In this document: in pieces, positions 40,301 to 51,427 of the stretch
Layout of the letters: every line of letters starts with the position of its first letter
Numbering within the stretch: the stretch's first letter is position 1
Origin: Hydractinia symbiolongicarpus
Taxonomy: Eukaryota; Cnidaria; Hydrozoa; Anthoathecata; Hydractiniidae
Direction: 5' to 3'
Length of the DNA stretch: 60,000 nucleotides
Assembly: GCF_029227915.1 (NCBI RefSeq)
Contig: NC_079878.1
Location: 5,024,001 to 5,084,000 of the forward strand
Program-made: the position numbers and the translations under genes
The notes under the pieces: generated by a model
The model's input: only the letters and a program-made list of their open reading frames with translations
What the model was told of the DNA's origin: nothing
Database searches by the model: none

Positions 40301-43300
40301 TAGCTATCTCGTAAAAAGTTAAAATAAAATAAAAGTTTGTTTTTGTTCTGCAAAAATTTAAAAATGTGAAAGCAATACCGCGTATAGACAATAAATTATT
40401 TTAAAACACCGATAAAATAAAATTGCTTCTTAAATTTCAAAGGAACGACATATATTCATCCAAAGTACGAGGAACCAATCCTACATAATGAGACAGCATA
40501 TCTTATACACATTCAGCGTCTTGAAACATCAAAAAACTTTCAATCAATGTTCAGTTCAATGGTTAGGTAAGATAAATTGATCCCAATTGATCCCAAGAAA
40601 GCTTTTGTGTTAATTTCCTTTAAAGTCATCTTTTGGATTAGCTATGAAATAAGAAAAGAGGAAGCAAAGCTTTTGTTTTCATGAAATCAGTTCTAAAATT
40701 TAAATCTATTTAGTAAGAAATCTGAAACTCTCTGCTTTACAAAACAATAACTCATTGTTGTTCCCACTTCTCGTTAATAAGGGCGATTGACAAAATATTT
40801 CCTTTTTTATATTTACAAACTGTCAAGGAAAAAAGAGAATGACACTATTTTAAACACAGCTTTTTACGATATTCATATGGACTACGTTATTTGTACTTGA
40901 TAGAGGCGATAATGGTAAAGACACTGTCATGGTGAATGTGTCGATACCTCGTGGAGATGTTGATGGTGGTGCAAAGCAAATTGAAAAACAATATACGTAT
41001 ACATGGAAAAAGGTCAGAACATTACTTGTTCTCGCATATGTCATAATTTGATTCAAATGTCAGCCATTGCCGATGTTTTCCCTACGTTTAATTTTTCATG
41101 CCATCCCTTCAACTCTTCCGCTTCTTAGAATAAAAAAAGAAATGAAAGCAAAACAAAGAGAAAATAATAGTAATAGAGTAAACTAGGTAAGGTGAGATAA
41201 ATGGTAAAGTGGTAATGAAAAACTACAAATAACGTAACGTTTTATTTTATAGATAAGAAATTCGCTGTTCTCATTGGCTGTTGTTGTATCCAGAGATTAC
41301 AAAAGTCATGCAGAACTGAGCACAATACCACCAGCCACCAATCAGAAGTCTTTATATCACCGGTTTAGTCTAAACATAGAAGACGTGTGCAAACACTCGA
41401 ATGGCATTGCTACTATGAGTATAATTCTTTCGTACTTAAAAAACACAAGAGAAAATATCCTTTTTTAATATTGATTCCTTACAATTAAAAGGCAAGCTAA
41501 TGCATAACATCCGCAATTTAGCTATTTAATATTCTTACATACTATACTAAGGAATTAGTAAACAATAGTGGGTAGCCATGGTAAAAGCGTACTTGATAAC
41601 CAGCAACATTTAAAAGTAGCCATTTCAAAGTTCAGTATCGTCCTTTTTCTAGCTAGTATATTGTTGGCATAATTTGTGAGAATATTTATATACCATTTAA
41701 ATTTTGTACTCAACAGTTTATGATAGTTAAAAACCTATAAGTTGAAAGTAGATTTACGTACTTCTGACAGAAAGCTAGTTTCCTTACTTTTTTAAACATA
41801 ATATCATTTTAATGTATCATCCCTAGAAAGCATTATTCACAACTTTTTTTATCTAACATTATAGAATCGTCATCAATACATCTTTCGTCAGACACATTCA
41901 TCTTTCCAGACACATATCATAAAATTGAAACGCAGCAAATTATAGCGGAACTGATGCATTATTTTGATGGTGGCAGTTTTTCTTATAACCTAACATATTT
42001 TATTCAGGTAAAAAATCAAGTGGTCTTCTCTGTATGAATACTATACTTTCGGCTTATTAACTCCATTTACTATTGATTTTACAATCAACTAATCGTTTAC
42101 TTTTGTTACAGAGGAAAACTGCAGCATCTCTCCGAAACTACGTTGCAGCCACCAATCATCTGGATATGTTTTGGAAGAACATATCTTACCTAGTTACAAA
42201 TGATATTTACTGGAGGTGCGTGAGCTTTTGTTTCCATCAATGCTAAAATTATTATGGATCGTTTTTCTCATCTGAGGCAGTTTAGAGTGAATGAGCTTTT
42301 CTTTTAAATGTTAATAACTCTTCTTGTTATTGTGGCAAAAATGGAAAAAATGCGCTTTTTTGAGAATTTAGGATATTTTATAATAAACTAGTCGTCACCT
42401 TGCGGGTCCACCGACCCTCAGATTTTCGCCCTTCTTACATACTTCCTGCATCGGTATCTCCGCCTGAGTGTTGCGTGTATTTTTTCCACCTGTTAACAAG
42501 AATGAATGAAATTATTCAAGGGTTTGAAATAAAGTTGCAGGAGTCAGGCAAAATATTAATGATAAATGATGAATGATAAACCATAATTGATATCATAAGC
42601 CGTAAATAATCGTAAATCATAAATAATCGTAAATCGTAAATTACAAATCAAAAATCATAAATTACAAATCATCATAAGTCGTAACTTTCAATAATAAAGA
42701 TACGCTTCCCTTAACATTGCTTAAAAAAAAATTATTTTGCAGATACATTGGTTTACGAAATGGAATGTTCCGAAGTTTTCCTGGTCATTTTAGTCGCCCG
42801 AATTATGATCCGAGAATCCGACCATGGTATGTTATAGTTACGTTTTGTTTACAACAAGTTAAATTTATTTTCCATTTCACATTCATCTGGTGAAATTATC
42901 TTTAGGTATATCCTTGCAGCTGATTCAGATGAAGAGTTGGTAATAACAGCACCATACGAAGACTTCACATCAAAGGAAATTATAGCTACCCTGGCTAAAC
43001 GAATATACATGTATGACATAGAAGAAATATTATGAAAATAACAGTAAAACTCGGAGATTAACGTTAAACTTTTGAACTAACATTTAGCCCTTAAAATGTT
43101 GAAAAACAGTTAATAAACGCCTTGTAGCTCTTACACGAAATGAGAAAACAGCATTACTTAGTCAGTGTTTTGTAGCTGAGTTTTACATTTGCAGGGGTGT
43201 GGGTTACGTAAACAACGTTAAAAATGCACTAGCTACACTGTTTATGATATTAACTGCTTGTGGTACAATCTTAAAAATGTAGATAAAGATTTCGGCATTG

Positions 43301-46300
43301 TTTTCTTGTTGTAAAATGACTTTTGCGATCCTGATTAGTTGCTGCTTATAGTCATAACATTATTCCTTCTCCACATCCCAGTCATGTGGAAAAACTACCA
43401 CTCTTTCCTTAAAAACAACACCGAAGATAAATAGAGTTCAAAAAGGGAAATACGATCCATCTGTCGTCCTAAAGAAATCTTAATATGTAGTTGAAAATAT
43501 TAATGTTGTGTTATAATTTCTTAGCTGTGTTGATAAAGGTCTATTTATCTTAGGAATTCTTCCGAACGAAAGGAGATAGCCGGAGTAATGGGTATCGATT
43601 TAAGGCTGTCATGGTTGCAAAACAAAGTTAATGAAGAGAATGGCTGTAATTACCTTTCAGGGTATGAATAATTTTTATATTTGTTTCCTTTCACTCCGCT
43701 CGTAAACGGCTGTAACAAACCATCATATGGACTCATAATAATCTACAGTAAAATTGATGACGTCAGACTAAAAATGCTGATAAGGATTTTCATCAGTAGA
43801 ACTAGATTTATTCAAAAGTTAGTTGCGAAGTTTAATTAATACCCGCAATATTATAAACACACAAATTTTTATTGATAATTGCACTAGTTTTTGAAATCCA
43901 CGTGACTTAATGTCAGTGAAATTGTACAGTATTATTATAAAACTATTATTTCTAGGAGATCATGTATGATAATGGATAAAGGCGGTTTTCTAGTTTACCA
44001 TCCAGAGTTCTTAAAAAAAGGAAAAGAAAAATCGGCTTTAGAAGAATCTCATATAACACAAAAGGTAACAGCTGTGGGTACAATTGGTCCCTCTGATCAT
44101 CTCTAGTTACGTCAGGAAGTCATCAACAAACTTTTCCTGCAATTTTTATGTACTGTACCTCTGATAGTTTCAAATTATGCTCGGAAAGCCGTTGCATATT
44201 GGGTCTTCTCTAGAAAGAAATGACTTTATAGGCAAAAAAAATGACAACATTAAAAATATATTTGGCTGATGAAAATCACCCTATTTTGTTTGATATTTAA
44301 TCATGAAGTGGCGAGCAAAAAGTACAATTTGATGTTTCTTGGCGAAGTAGTTGGAGAACTAATTAAAGGGTGTTTGTAGAAGTGTGTATTGTTGTTCAAG
44401 CATTTTTTTGCACCCATTGCATCAAAATAAACCATTATAAAAAATATTTTAAGAAGTTAGTTTTGATAACAGCGACAGAATACCTACCAAATACAAGGTT
44501 TTTGTTTTCAAACCCATAACCACTTTATCTTAATGATGGCTAAGTATTACAAGTTTTATAGTACATATCCGCTAATTCAAACACACAAGGGGTCGAAATA
44601 TATGTTCGAATAAAAGATTGATCGAATTAACTAGCAGTAAATGGAAGAGTTTCATAAAGCAAGGGACCAAAAATTCTGTTCGAAATAGCGGATGTTCGAA
44701 TTAACGGCATTTGAATTGGCGGATGTGTACTGTATTGCTAACTCCTAATATGATTATATATCGCTATAGTAGTTCTTAGCTACTGTTTTTTAAGAGTTAT
44801 GTCTCCTAATTGATTTGTTTGAGCTGCTAGACTTCCAAACATGAATTATAAAAGATTTAGCTAGCCACAAAATATTAAGCATATACAAAAGTTTCAAAGA
44901 AAAGTTAAGGATACTTGCTATACCCGGTATGTAGAATGCTGTTGATATTTTTCTGGATAATATTTTCTGAAAATTTGTATAAACTTGTGAGAAATTTATA
45001 TGATTAGCCTCACTATATTCAAAGGATTGTCAATTGTTTTAAGAAAGAAACTTAAAAAGGCGGTTCTCAAATGATTAAACCTCCCATTTGAGCTACAGAA
45101 GCCTTTGCAATTTTTACACAGTTAGAAGATAGCCTAGTGTAGAGATCGAACTCACAACCAATTGGGCATGAGTTTAACGCTCCACTGATGGAGCTACCGA
45201 TCCCCAAACCACAAATACCCAATTAAGGTTACTGTAAAGGAAACAAATTTTTTTTTAGGTTTTTTGCAAAAAATTCATGACATATAGAAAAAAAAATTCT
45301 CTTTCGAATGACATATTTTATATTCCATGAAAATATTTGGAACATCCCTTTTTTCTGGAAAAAGCCTTTTCAGAGGTGCTATAAACTTTTTTTTATAACA
45401 GATCAGTGAAAACCCCTAGTGCTCGATGTTTCTTATTTCTTTTTGGTTTTCAGTACAAACATTTTTTATTGGGTTTCTAATTTTGGCCTTCGATTCGATT
45501 TTAAATTAATTCAAATTGAGATTTGATCGTTCGAAAGACAAATATCGCGTTAACAAAACAGCAGAAGTCTTCTTATAAAGTTTGTTATAACAGAGTAATG
45601 ATATAAGTTTCTTAATTTTTAAAGCTAAAATTTCAGTGCTGAAAGTTTCTTAATTATTTTACTGTTTTATCATCTAGGCATCACATTCAAAACCGTATTT
45701 ACCATTAAAAATTTTAGGAACCTAACTTAGCAACAGACTTGATCAAAGAAAAAAAATTGACAAAGCAATATTGTCTCGGATATCATAAATTGAAACCTAC
45801 CGATGAAATACCTGAAGCCCACACACAAATGTTTTATCAGGTGAGAGGAAGTTTTAGTATAGGATTTCAAAATAAACTTCTTAGAAAATCTATAAGTAGA
45901 ATTTGTAGGAAGCCAGTTGCAGGTTTGTCACAAAACCGAGGCTGTGTTAATATTACTGGTAACTTTATGGTATCACAATAATATTTTTTGTTTTAGTTTG
46001 TTGGTATGGAGGGAACAATAAAATCTAACGAAGCTTCTTGTCTAACGTACGAGATAACTTCAATCAATTCTACTAATCTCTTTCTAGTCAAGCTGGAAGA
46101 TGCTTGCAGTAGTAAAGAGACTTGCCATTGCAAAAATGGACTAGCTAAAAGGGTAGGTCTAGACACCATAACACAGAAAATTGCAATTTGGTTTATCTAT
46201 TTATCTTTCTATTTATTTATTTGTTATTTTACTATTATTGTTATTGATTTTGTTTTTTGGATACTCTATATACACGCACTTATATTGTTTCTTAGCATCT

Positions 46301-47596
46301 ATTTTTATGTTTTCAAGTAAAAACAAAACTGAAGTATCAAGTGGCACTTTCTGTACCGCATTGTTATTCTATTGAATAACAATGTACAATCTTTTTTAGA
46401 AAAGTACTAAAATATGTCGTGAAAATTACTGGAACAGAGTAGAAAAGGATTGTGAATGTCCTTGCTACTATTTTTATCCGTGTACAAGTAAACTTGAAAA
46501 AAGGTACGTCAAATCTTGTTCTAGTAGCTCTTGATTGATACGAAAGAGCAATGATTCGATTCGTTCACGATTTTATTCGTGTTGCGTGCAGTACCGTTTC
46601 CTCGTATTTGGCAATAACCTTTTCATTTTTTGCTTGCTTTGAATAAGTTTAAAAAGAAATTCAAGGTAAGTGATTAAAACAAAAGGAAACAAAACATAAA
46701 ATTCACAAATTTCGTTCGACTTTTTAAAGTCAAACCATAATTGCGCTTGAATAAGGAGAATAACACTTGCTCTCTGAGGTTTCATTGTGGCATTTAAGCT
46801 ATTTACATGCAATCAACAGGATTTCCAAAAATAAAAATGCGGTTTATAGGATCTAAAGAAAGACTTGAAGCCGACACAAATATAGTGTTCTTGTGACAAT
46901 GCACAGAATACTGCAGTATTGTTTCAATGACATATACAAAATATTTTTGTTTTTTTTAGCAATGACATGATGCTCTGCCAGTCTCCAAATTTTCGACCGT
47001 TTGTTGACTTTTCTGACCTCAATCAGTGGCAACAAAATTCAGACAACTTAGAGAGATGCATTGATCCAAAGTGTAATTACAGCAGGTTGATTTATATTTC
47101 TTAGATTCATTAACAAGTGATTATACCAGCTTTTTGTTGAGAATTCTGAATATTTATATTTCTTCATTCTTTAAGTGGTGAATTTGTTATTTGTTTTGTT
47201 TATAAATTGTGCAATCTCTGCCATTGTTTTAGGTTTCAACCTCTTCTTTATTTTTATATATATTATAGGACGAGGGAGGATTGCAAACGAAGTGGTTGTG
47301 TCATTTGCGAGAAAGACAAGGATAAGGTAAATTTAAAAAAGTGGTATTGTTCCGCGGAACATTTGTGCCCAGGAGGCATAGAGAAAGGGGATGAAATTAC
47401 GTACAAGGAAACAAATGGAAATAACGTAAACACAAGCTGGTACATCTCAAGTGGTGTGTTGGGAGTCTTGTTTTTTATTGCAATTGCAACATTTGTTTAT
47501 AAAATAACAAGAAGAAAAAAGGAAGAACATGTTGATGATTTTGTTGAAATTCATGAAAATAACAATATAGATCCTAATGACACACATGCGGTGTGA
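31251..47596 (+). CDS. CACHD1/alpha2delta-like VWA and Cache domain membrane protein (24 exons)
   Basis: Exons by GT-AG reading: 31251-31385, 36392-36454, 36843-36977, 37263-37492, 37821-37965, 38072-38270, 38503-38631, 38784-38884, 39322-39472, 39916-40077, 40443-40566, 40904-41012, 41253-41418, 41865-42007, 42112-42215, 42743-42826, 42906-43010, 43554-43661, 43956-44064, 45718-45840, 45997-46152, 46400-46503, 46960-47085, 47269-47596. All phases match, giving 3339 nt (1112 aa), near the size of alpha2delta subunits and slightly shorter than vertebrate CACHD1. Order: signal peptide, VWA_N (residues ~30-190, ending DPRVRPWYAG), VWA (~195-375), double Cache (~425-830, with GVVCVSFGSSELL and DPRIRPWYILAA), Cys-rich region (CKRSGCVICEKD), TM and short tail. 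The MIDAS reads DFSKN, missing the last Ser. The family modulates voltage-gated Ca2+ channels at the cell surface. The Cys-rich C-terminus favours CACHD1 over alpha2delta. AATAAA at 47628-47633. Confidence 0.88.
31430..31586. mobile_element. Hairpin MITE-like palindrome in intron 1
   Basis: The left arm 31430-31501 and right arm 31515-31586 are imperfect reverse complements of about 70 bp (taggtaaacataggttattg versus caataacctatgtttaccta). They are separated by 13 bp (gacgcgcagcgga). It starts 45 bp after the exon 1 donor of the CACHD1-like gene. Confidence 0.85.
32040..32540 (+). repeat. Dispersed repeat B, copy 1
   Basis: Matches 51170-51427 and then about 52025-52110 in the same order. 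Shared phrases: acga.tcttta..ttattttt.ctc, tttgttcagta, ttttgctattt, gctaagttatttttgcg-like, aaatgtgtgaaaat, cgaaactggta, and acattcttagtctttgtt...ggactttttt.ttatcatg. A 222-codon open frame across it (32217-32885) has no domain and includes repeat sequence, so I do not call it a gene. Confidence 0.75.
35650..36117 (+). CDS. HIRAN-like domain protein, single exon, nested in intron 1
   Basis: A 155-aa frame with a HIRAN-like core: CIIRGHHVYKEVWDAIIGEI (about residues 15-34), then AANEYDKHAFGFYKNDTLVG and HIPIEISSLCYHFI (about 49-82), then KIKAKTTGKRHREIGLVVLA and KFIFTT (about 91-116). HIRAN domains occur in HLTF-type helicases, where they bind single-stranded 3' DNA ends, and as small stand-alone proteins in many cnidarian genomes (from memory). 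The last ~40 residues are unstructured and may be read-through. It lies on the same strand as the CACHD1-like gene, between exons 1 and 2. The ATG context (aatcATGcc) gives no strong support. It is probably mobile-element cargo, but no terminal repeats were found around this copy. Confidence 0.6.
   Translation: MPRVMPCKQFVVCYKTEVSCIIRGHHVYKEVWDAIIGEILDVAVDERKAANEYDKHAFGFYKNDTLVGHIPIEISSLCYHFINQDPGNKIKAKTTGKRHREIGLVVLAKFIFTTENKRYSLVLENELDKRKTKFPTSTFFSSRRSMTDTLMVFRG
39126..39185. repeat. Perfect 23-bp inverted repeat in intron 8
   Basis: 39126-39148 (aatttttcataaaatagtat+ttg) is the exact reverse complement of 39163-39185, with a 14-nt loop. Likely a small fold-back element, between the exons ending 38884 and starting 39322. 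Confidence 0.9.
39616..39725. mobile_element. Fold-back MITE-like element in intron 9
   Basis: Arms 39616-39652 and 39689-39725 are imperfect reverse complements; the innermost 18 bp, ttttattattcgattgag, match exactly. A ~36-bp loop contains tgggagcgagc. The palindrome-plus-loop layout resembles the 31.4-kb element, although the sequences differ. Confidence 0.75.
42385..42480. repeat. Possible dispersed repeat with ctagtcg...cccg motif
   Basis: aaactagtcgtcaccttgcg followed by ttcgcccttcttacata loosely resembles the stretch at 1197-1260 (and 5158-5221) inside the copine intron (actagtcgatagcccgtgg...ttcgcccgttttttt). The similarity is short and could be a common transposon end. Confidence 0.35.
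44559..44732. mobile_element. 174-bp MITE with TA target duplication (pogo/Tc1-mariner-like)
   Basis: Left end tagtacatatccgctaattc and right-end reverse complement cagtacacatccgccaattc match at 17 of 20 positions and continue with aaa. A TA dinucleotide flanks each side (44557-44558 and 44733-44734). The interior has repeated tcgaat/ttcgaatt motifs, as in pogo/Tigger-derived MITEs. It lies in intron 19 of the CACHD1-like gene. Confidence 0.85.
45060..45215 (-). mobile_element. tRNA-derived SINE, minus strand, intron 19
   Basis: On the minus strand gatcggtagctccatcagtg+gagcg gives an A-box region (GGTAGCTCCATCAGTGGAGCG). About 30 nt on, gtgagttcgatctctac gives a B box (GAGTTCGATCTC). Further along (45060-45120) a second, tRNA-like A-box phrase ctgtagctcaaatgggagg appears. 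A full cloverleaf is not evident, so this is a SINE rather than a tRNA gene. Confidence 0.7.
45420..45655 (+). repeat. Dispersed repeat A, copy 2 (intron 19)
   Basis: Diverged partner of 17885-18115, same strand: ctcgatgtttcttatttc, ttttcagtaca, attgggtttctaattttgg, ttcgattcgattt, gatcgttcgaaagac, gtgctgaaagtttctta. It ends about 60 bp before exon 20. Confidence 0.8.
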
Positions 47597-47633
47597 CTGA
47601 TGATGAATTGAATAATGGCAGTGAAAAAATAAA
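47269..47633 (+). CDS. Last exon of the CACHD1-like gene: Cys-rich end, TM, tail, poly(A) signal
   Basis: Encodes TREDCKRSGCVICEKD and WYCSAEHLCPGG, then WYISSGVLGVLFFIAIATF (single TM, about residues 1060-1081), a KITRRKK stop-transfer and an acidic tail of about 25 residues ending DPNDTHAV. The TGA ends at 47596 and AATAAA follows about 30 nt later. It predicts a type I membrane protein with a short cytoplasmic tail, unlike the GPI-anchored arrangement proposed for many alpha2delta proteins. Confidence 0.88.
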
Positions 47634-47639
47634 TTATTG

Positions 47640-48400
47640 AATGAAAATAAGTTATTTTTAATCGGATATAAAAAATGACATTGTTATTGCTCCATAAAGC
47701 ACTAAATTTTTTAAAAAAATGTAGAAGCATAGATAGGCAAAATTGCTTTTAAATTTATGTGTTACAAAAACCAAGTTGTGTATATATTATATGTTTAAAG
47801 TATTTAATGTATTAACACTAAATTTTATCACAGTCAACTATATTTTTCATGACACTAATTTTGACTGGAACATCAGTATTTGTAGTTAAATGTCCAGTGC
47901 AACCAAAATAACAGTCATAAACACCTTGCAAATTGTTTCTTTAAAAGCTAAAATTCCAAAGATTATTCTTAACTTTTAGTAAAAGTAGACTTAACTATCT
48001 TCTTTGTTCGTATATACAAACATACACTAGTTGAAAAAATAGTAAGGGAGCCGACTTGAAGCACGCATTTTCCATAAAAAGGATATGTAAATACAAAATT
48101 ATAATAAGAAAAGAATTCCCACAAGTGCATATGTTACATTTTTTTTTCTTATATTGGTTTGTGTGACCTCATGAAACTCTATACCGCTACATCCACGTGA
48201 CCTACTTGGGTGGCATAAAGCTTGCACCATCCTTGTTTTTTGCGGCGTGGTTGTCAAAAAGATGGCACTTGATGGCACCCTGTCTACTTACGTATAGTGT
48301 ACGTTATCACCCCACAGAATCTCACAGACTGCCTACGACTTCCTTCTCATATCCCTTTAAGCTTATTATTATAAGGTTTGCATAATCTTAAAAATGAATG
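47640..48400. other. Intergenic after the CACHD1-like gene
   Basis: No gene recognised. A phrase near 48305-48340 (tatcaccccacagaatctca) resembles 50625-50650 (tatcacctcacagaatatat), suggesting a shared repeat. Confidence 0.35.
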
Positions 48401-48412
48401 AACTTTAAGGTC

Positions 48413-49427
48413 CGCACTGAAAACAGCTTCCGACAGGTTTTGCTCTCGGGTGGATCTTCTTCGTCAGTGCTGCTTACTCCTGGGCTTACGGATTTCCTTA
48501 CCTTTCACTGGCTTTGTAATTACACGCTGTTCTTCAACTTTTTGTGTACTGTCGCTCATCTTTTTTATAGAGGTAAACCCTTCACAAAATCCACTTCTAA
48601 CTCATGGCAGAACCAGTCCATTGATCCAATTCTTTTGTTTTGCAAGTATTCCAAAGTTACGCAACCTCATTTAGAGTTACTTCATTAACCTTCTTCTTCA
48701 TTTTCTTCCTTGTTGTCATTTACTTTAGAAATATGCGCGTGCTTAAAGGCGTGTCCCACCAACATTACCGGTGCGAGAAATTTACACAATGCACAGTAGA
48801 CAGGAACAAGTCTGTGATAGAGTCTTTGATAATAAAATCTTTGTATGGAGATCTCATATATATTTGCCGGTACCTTACTAGAGTCTGGGTTTACGAATTA
48901 TCCACATTCGCATACATTGTGAATACATGTTCAGACAAGGCTTTGTCTGTCTTCACTCAATTCTTTTGTTGCCCTTTTTTCACGAAGTCATTGTAACTCC
49001 TGTCTATAGCCTTATCCAGCTCCTTATCTTTAAAACTTTCTGTGAATTTTCTTGGTAAGTTGTTTACTGTGAATAGTTGTATCGCATCCTTTAAAGCTTG
49101 TTGCTTATCAATCACCTTTTCACGATTTTGCAAGGCTTCAGTTCCTTGTACGAAAATGTACCTAGTTAAAGCAATTAAAGACTGCGCTGAATTTTTTTTC
49201 CCGCAAGATTTTAGAATGCACCATTCAGTAGGGAAACATTTATTGAATTGGCAATTATAAGTATTTGCGATGTTATGCTGTTGACTAGAGATAGTTATTA
49301 TCGTCAGAAAGATTGCATAGCCATGGGAGGACCACCAACCCCATGTTGCTCGCGTCTGGTTGAGTAAATATGATGCTAAATTTAAAGATGTCAAGTAATA
49401 TGAATCTCTACGCGCTAGCACTAACAA
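48413..49427 (-). pseudogene. Unrecognised minus-strand coding traces, possibly element gag
   Basis: Minus-strand frames contain sequence of coding appearance. One (within 49250-48957) has ALQNREKVIDKQQALKDAIQ and LPRKFTESFKDKELDKAIDR to a stop. Another (about 48580-48440) has VEEQRVITKPVKGKEIRKPR. In an adjacent frame at about 48465-48410, HPRAKPVGSCFQCGP resembles the start of a CCHC zinc knuckle as in retroelement gag proteins. Frames are interrupted. This could be a gag-like fossil or exons of an unknown gene; evidence is weak. Confidence 0.3.
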
Positions 49428-50385
49428 AGTATAAAAGTTCAGTTGTATTTAGTAATGTGTACAGAATATTTTACTCATTTTCTCACGTGCCCAATTGCCG
49501 TAGTAGTAGCCTCGAAAAAAAGCTATAAGACTACTGTAAAATACCTTTCCTCATTGCTTGAACCAATCATTCAACAAACATTGAATAACATAAGAAGAAG
49601 AAGAAGAAAATGAGAATAAAATGATGATTTGTAAAATATAGAGAAGGAGTAATTAAGAAATTGGAACGTTCGCTCAGAAGAGTAAATGCACCTTGTAAAG
49701 TTATTGCTACGCTCAAGAAAACCAAAAAAGCATTACCATCATTAAAACAAGTGTGGAGAAATCTTTAAAAAGTGGGGTTGTATATAAAATACGTATTCGT
49801 GATTTGTATCATGTCAGAAAAACAAGCCGTCATTTACTCAGCCGTATTAAAAAGCACAGACGCAATGGGTCTCCCATCGGTAATTATTTAAAATAATTTA
49901 ATTGCACCCTCACTGTGCAAGACGTGCAATTTATTGCTGTATCGTCATGACCTATGGCACATCATGACATTGGAGGCATTGAATATCAAAGCAATTAAAT
50001 CAAATTTTAATGCAAAGGACGAATATAGAAGTCGTGTGTTGACTATTAAGCTTCAGATGCATATGACATTGACAATTAAGTGTAGGCTTTAGTGCTGATA
50101 GTTTGGTAGTTTTTCTGATATTTTTATTTCATGGTTAAATTGTTTATATGTTTTTATTTTTAAATCTAATAATGAAATACTTTTTCGACACGTATTGTCA
50201 AAATTTCTTAAGTATTTCTATGCCCTTTTAACTGATTTTTACTTACTCATATGGGCTGCATGTTGGTGTAGTGCAGCCTTGCGATTTGTTATTCTTCGCT
50301 GAGATATATCAAATTCTTACTTAAATGTAATGTTGTGGTCGAAATCCCACTTGACTCTTTTCCCTCAGTCTATTCCGCCCGTAAA

Positions 50386-51080
50386 CTATGACTGGATATG
50401 CTTCATAAATTGTACAATGCTACGACTTAGACATTTTTGTGAGGCTATCTCCGGATCATCATTTAATGCGTGATAATTCCTTGTTATAACGAGGTTATAA
50501 AGAAAACCTGGGATATCGCATATGGGCAATGCTCTCTCCTCTGTCCCGGCTTGTATATGTTGCGTTATCCTAAAATTACACAAAGGTGAGAAGTATTTAC
50601 ATTTGGTACATTTCTGATTTTACATTTATCACCTCACAGAATATATAGACTCCCTACAACTCTAAGGTTTCTGTGTGAATCTCCTCGTGTAAAACACAAC
50701 GTTTACTGTAAATAGCCGATATCCGTAGTTTGGATTGCTAATACGTAATCATTCCCTGGTCATGGACACGTAGACCTGTGTCTGTCCAGTGTCTAGGTGT
50801 CCTTTCAAAGCGTGTTAAGTCATAGCCTTCTACTTCTTTAACATGCCTTTCCACAAAATCTTTGTGCCTTTTTTTTTCTTCTACGAATAGCACTTGCATT
50901 CTGGTTTAAATAGACCACCTGTATGACTTAAATCAGTCAGTTTTTACTTTATCTCTCCTACATCTCTTGAAGATCAGGGCATACTACATTATGGAGCTCT
51001 TCTTCCGAGATCGCGAGATACGTAGAGTCTTTTCCGATGCGGATATACTCTACGATCTTCATACTAATCGAGGAAATTTG
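50386..51080 (-). pseudogene. Unrecognised minus-strand exon-like traces
   Basis: An acceptor-like tgtgtaattttag precedes a minus-strand frame (about 50563-50386) reading ITQHIQAGTEERALPICDIP then NYHALNDDPEIASQKCLSRS to a stop. Further upstream on the same strand, traces read MKIVEYIRIGKDSTYLAISE (about 51062-51000) and KDFVERHVKEVEGYDLTRFE with RTPRHWTDTGLRVHDQG (about 50870-50750). The composition looks protein-like but I do not recognise a family and cannot join the pieces. They may belong with the traces at 48.4-49.4 kb. Confidence 0.3.
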
Positions 51081-51427
51081 TCGAATGTTTTGATGTTTAC
51101 CAAAAAAGAGTTATAACCCGTTCACGATAATTAAAAAGAAAGAAAAAGGATTGGACAGAAACAACCGATCGTTTTTAGTTACGAATCTTTACCTTATTTT
51201 TACTCGCAACTTTGTTCAGTAACTTCATTAGTATAAAATAATAAAATTGTTCGTCACATTTTCTGCTATTTCGATCATAACTTTTTCTTGCTAAGTTATT
51301 TTTTGCGTACAGGTGTGTTGCCATCACGGTGAAGAAAAAAAGACTCCCTTGTTTTTCAATTTAGCCACCCGTTAAGCAAATGTGTAAAAATAATTCATCA
51401 TTCACAAAGATCTAAACGAAACTGGTA

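Noticed and set aside
46006-46320. 104-codon ORF as a separate membrane protein
   Set aside because: Its first part is exon 21 of the CACHD1-like gene; the hydrophobic end is translation of a T-rich intron.
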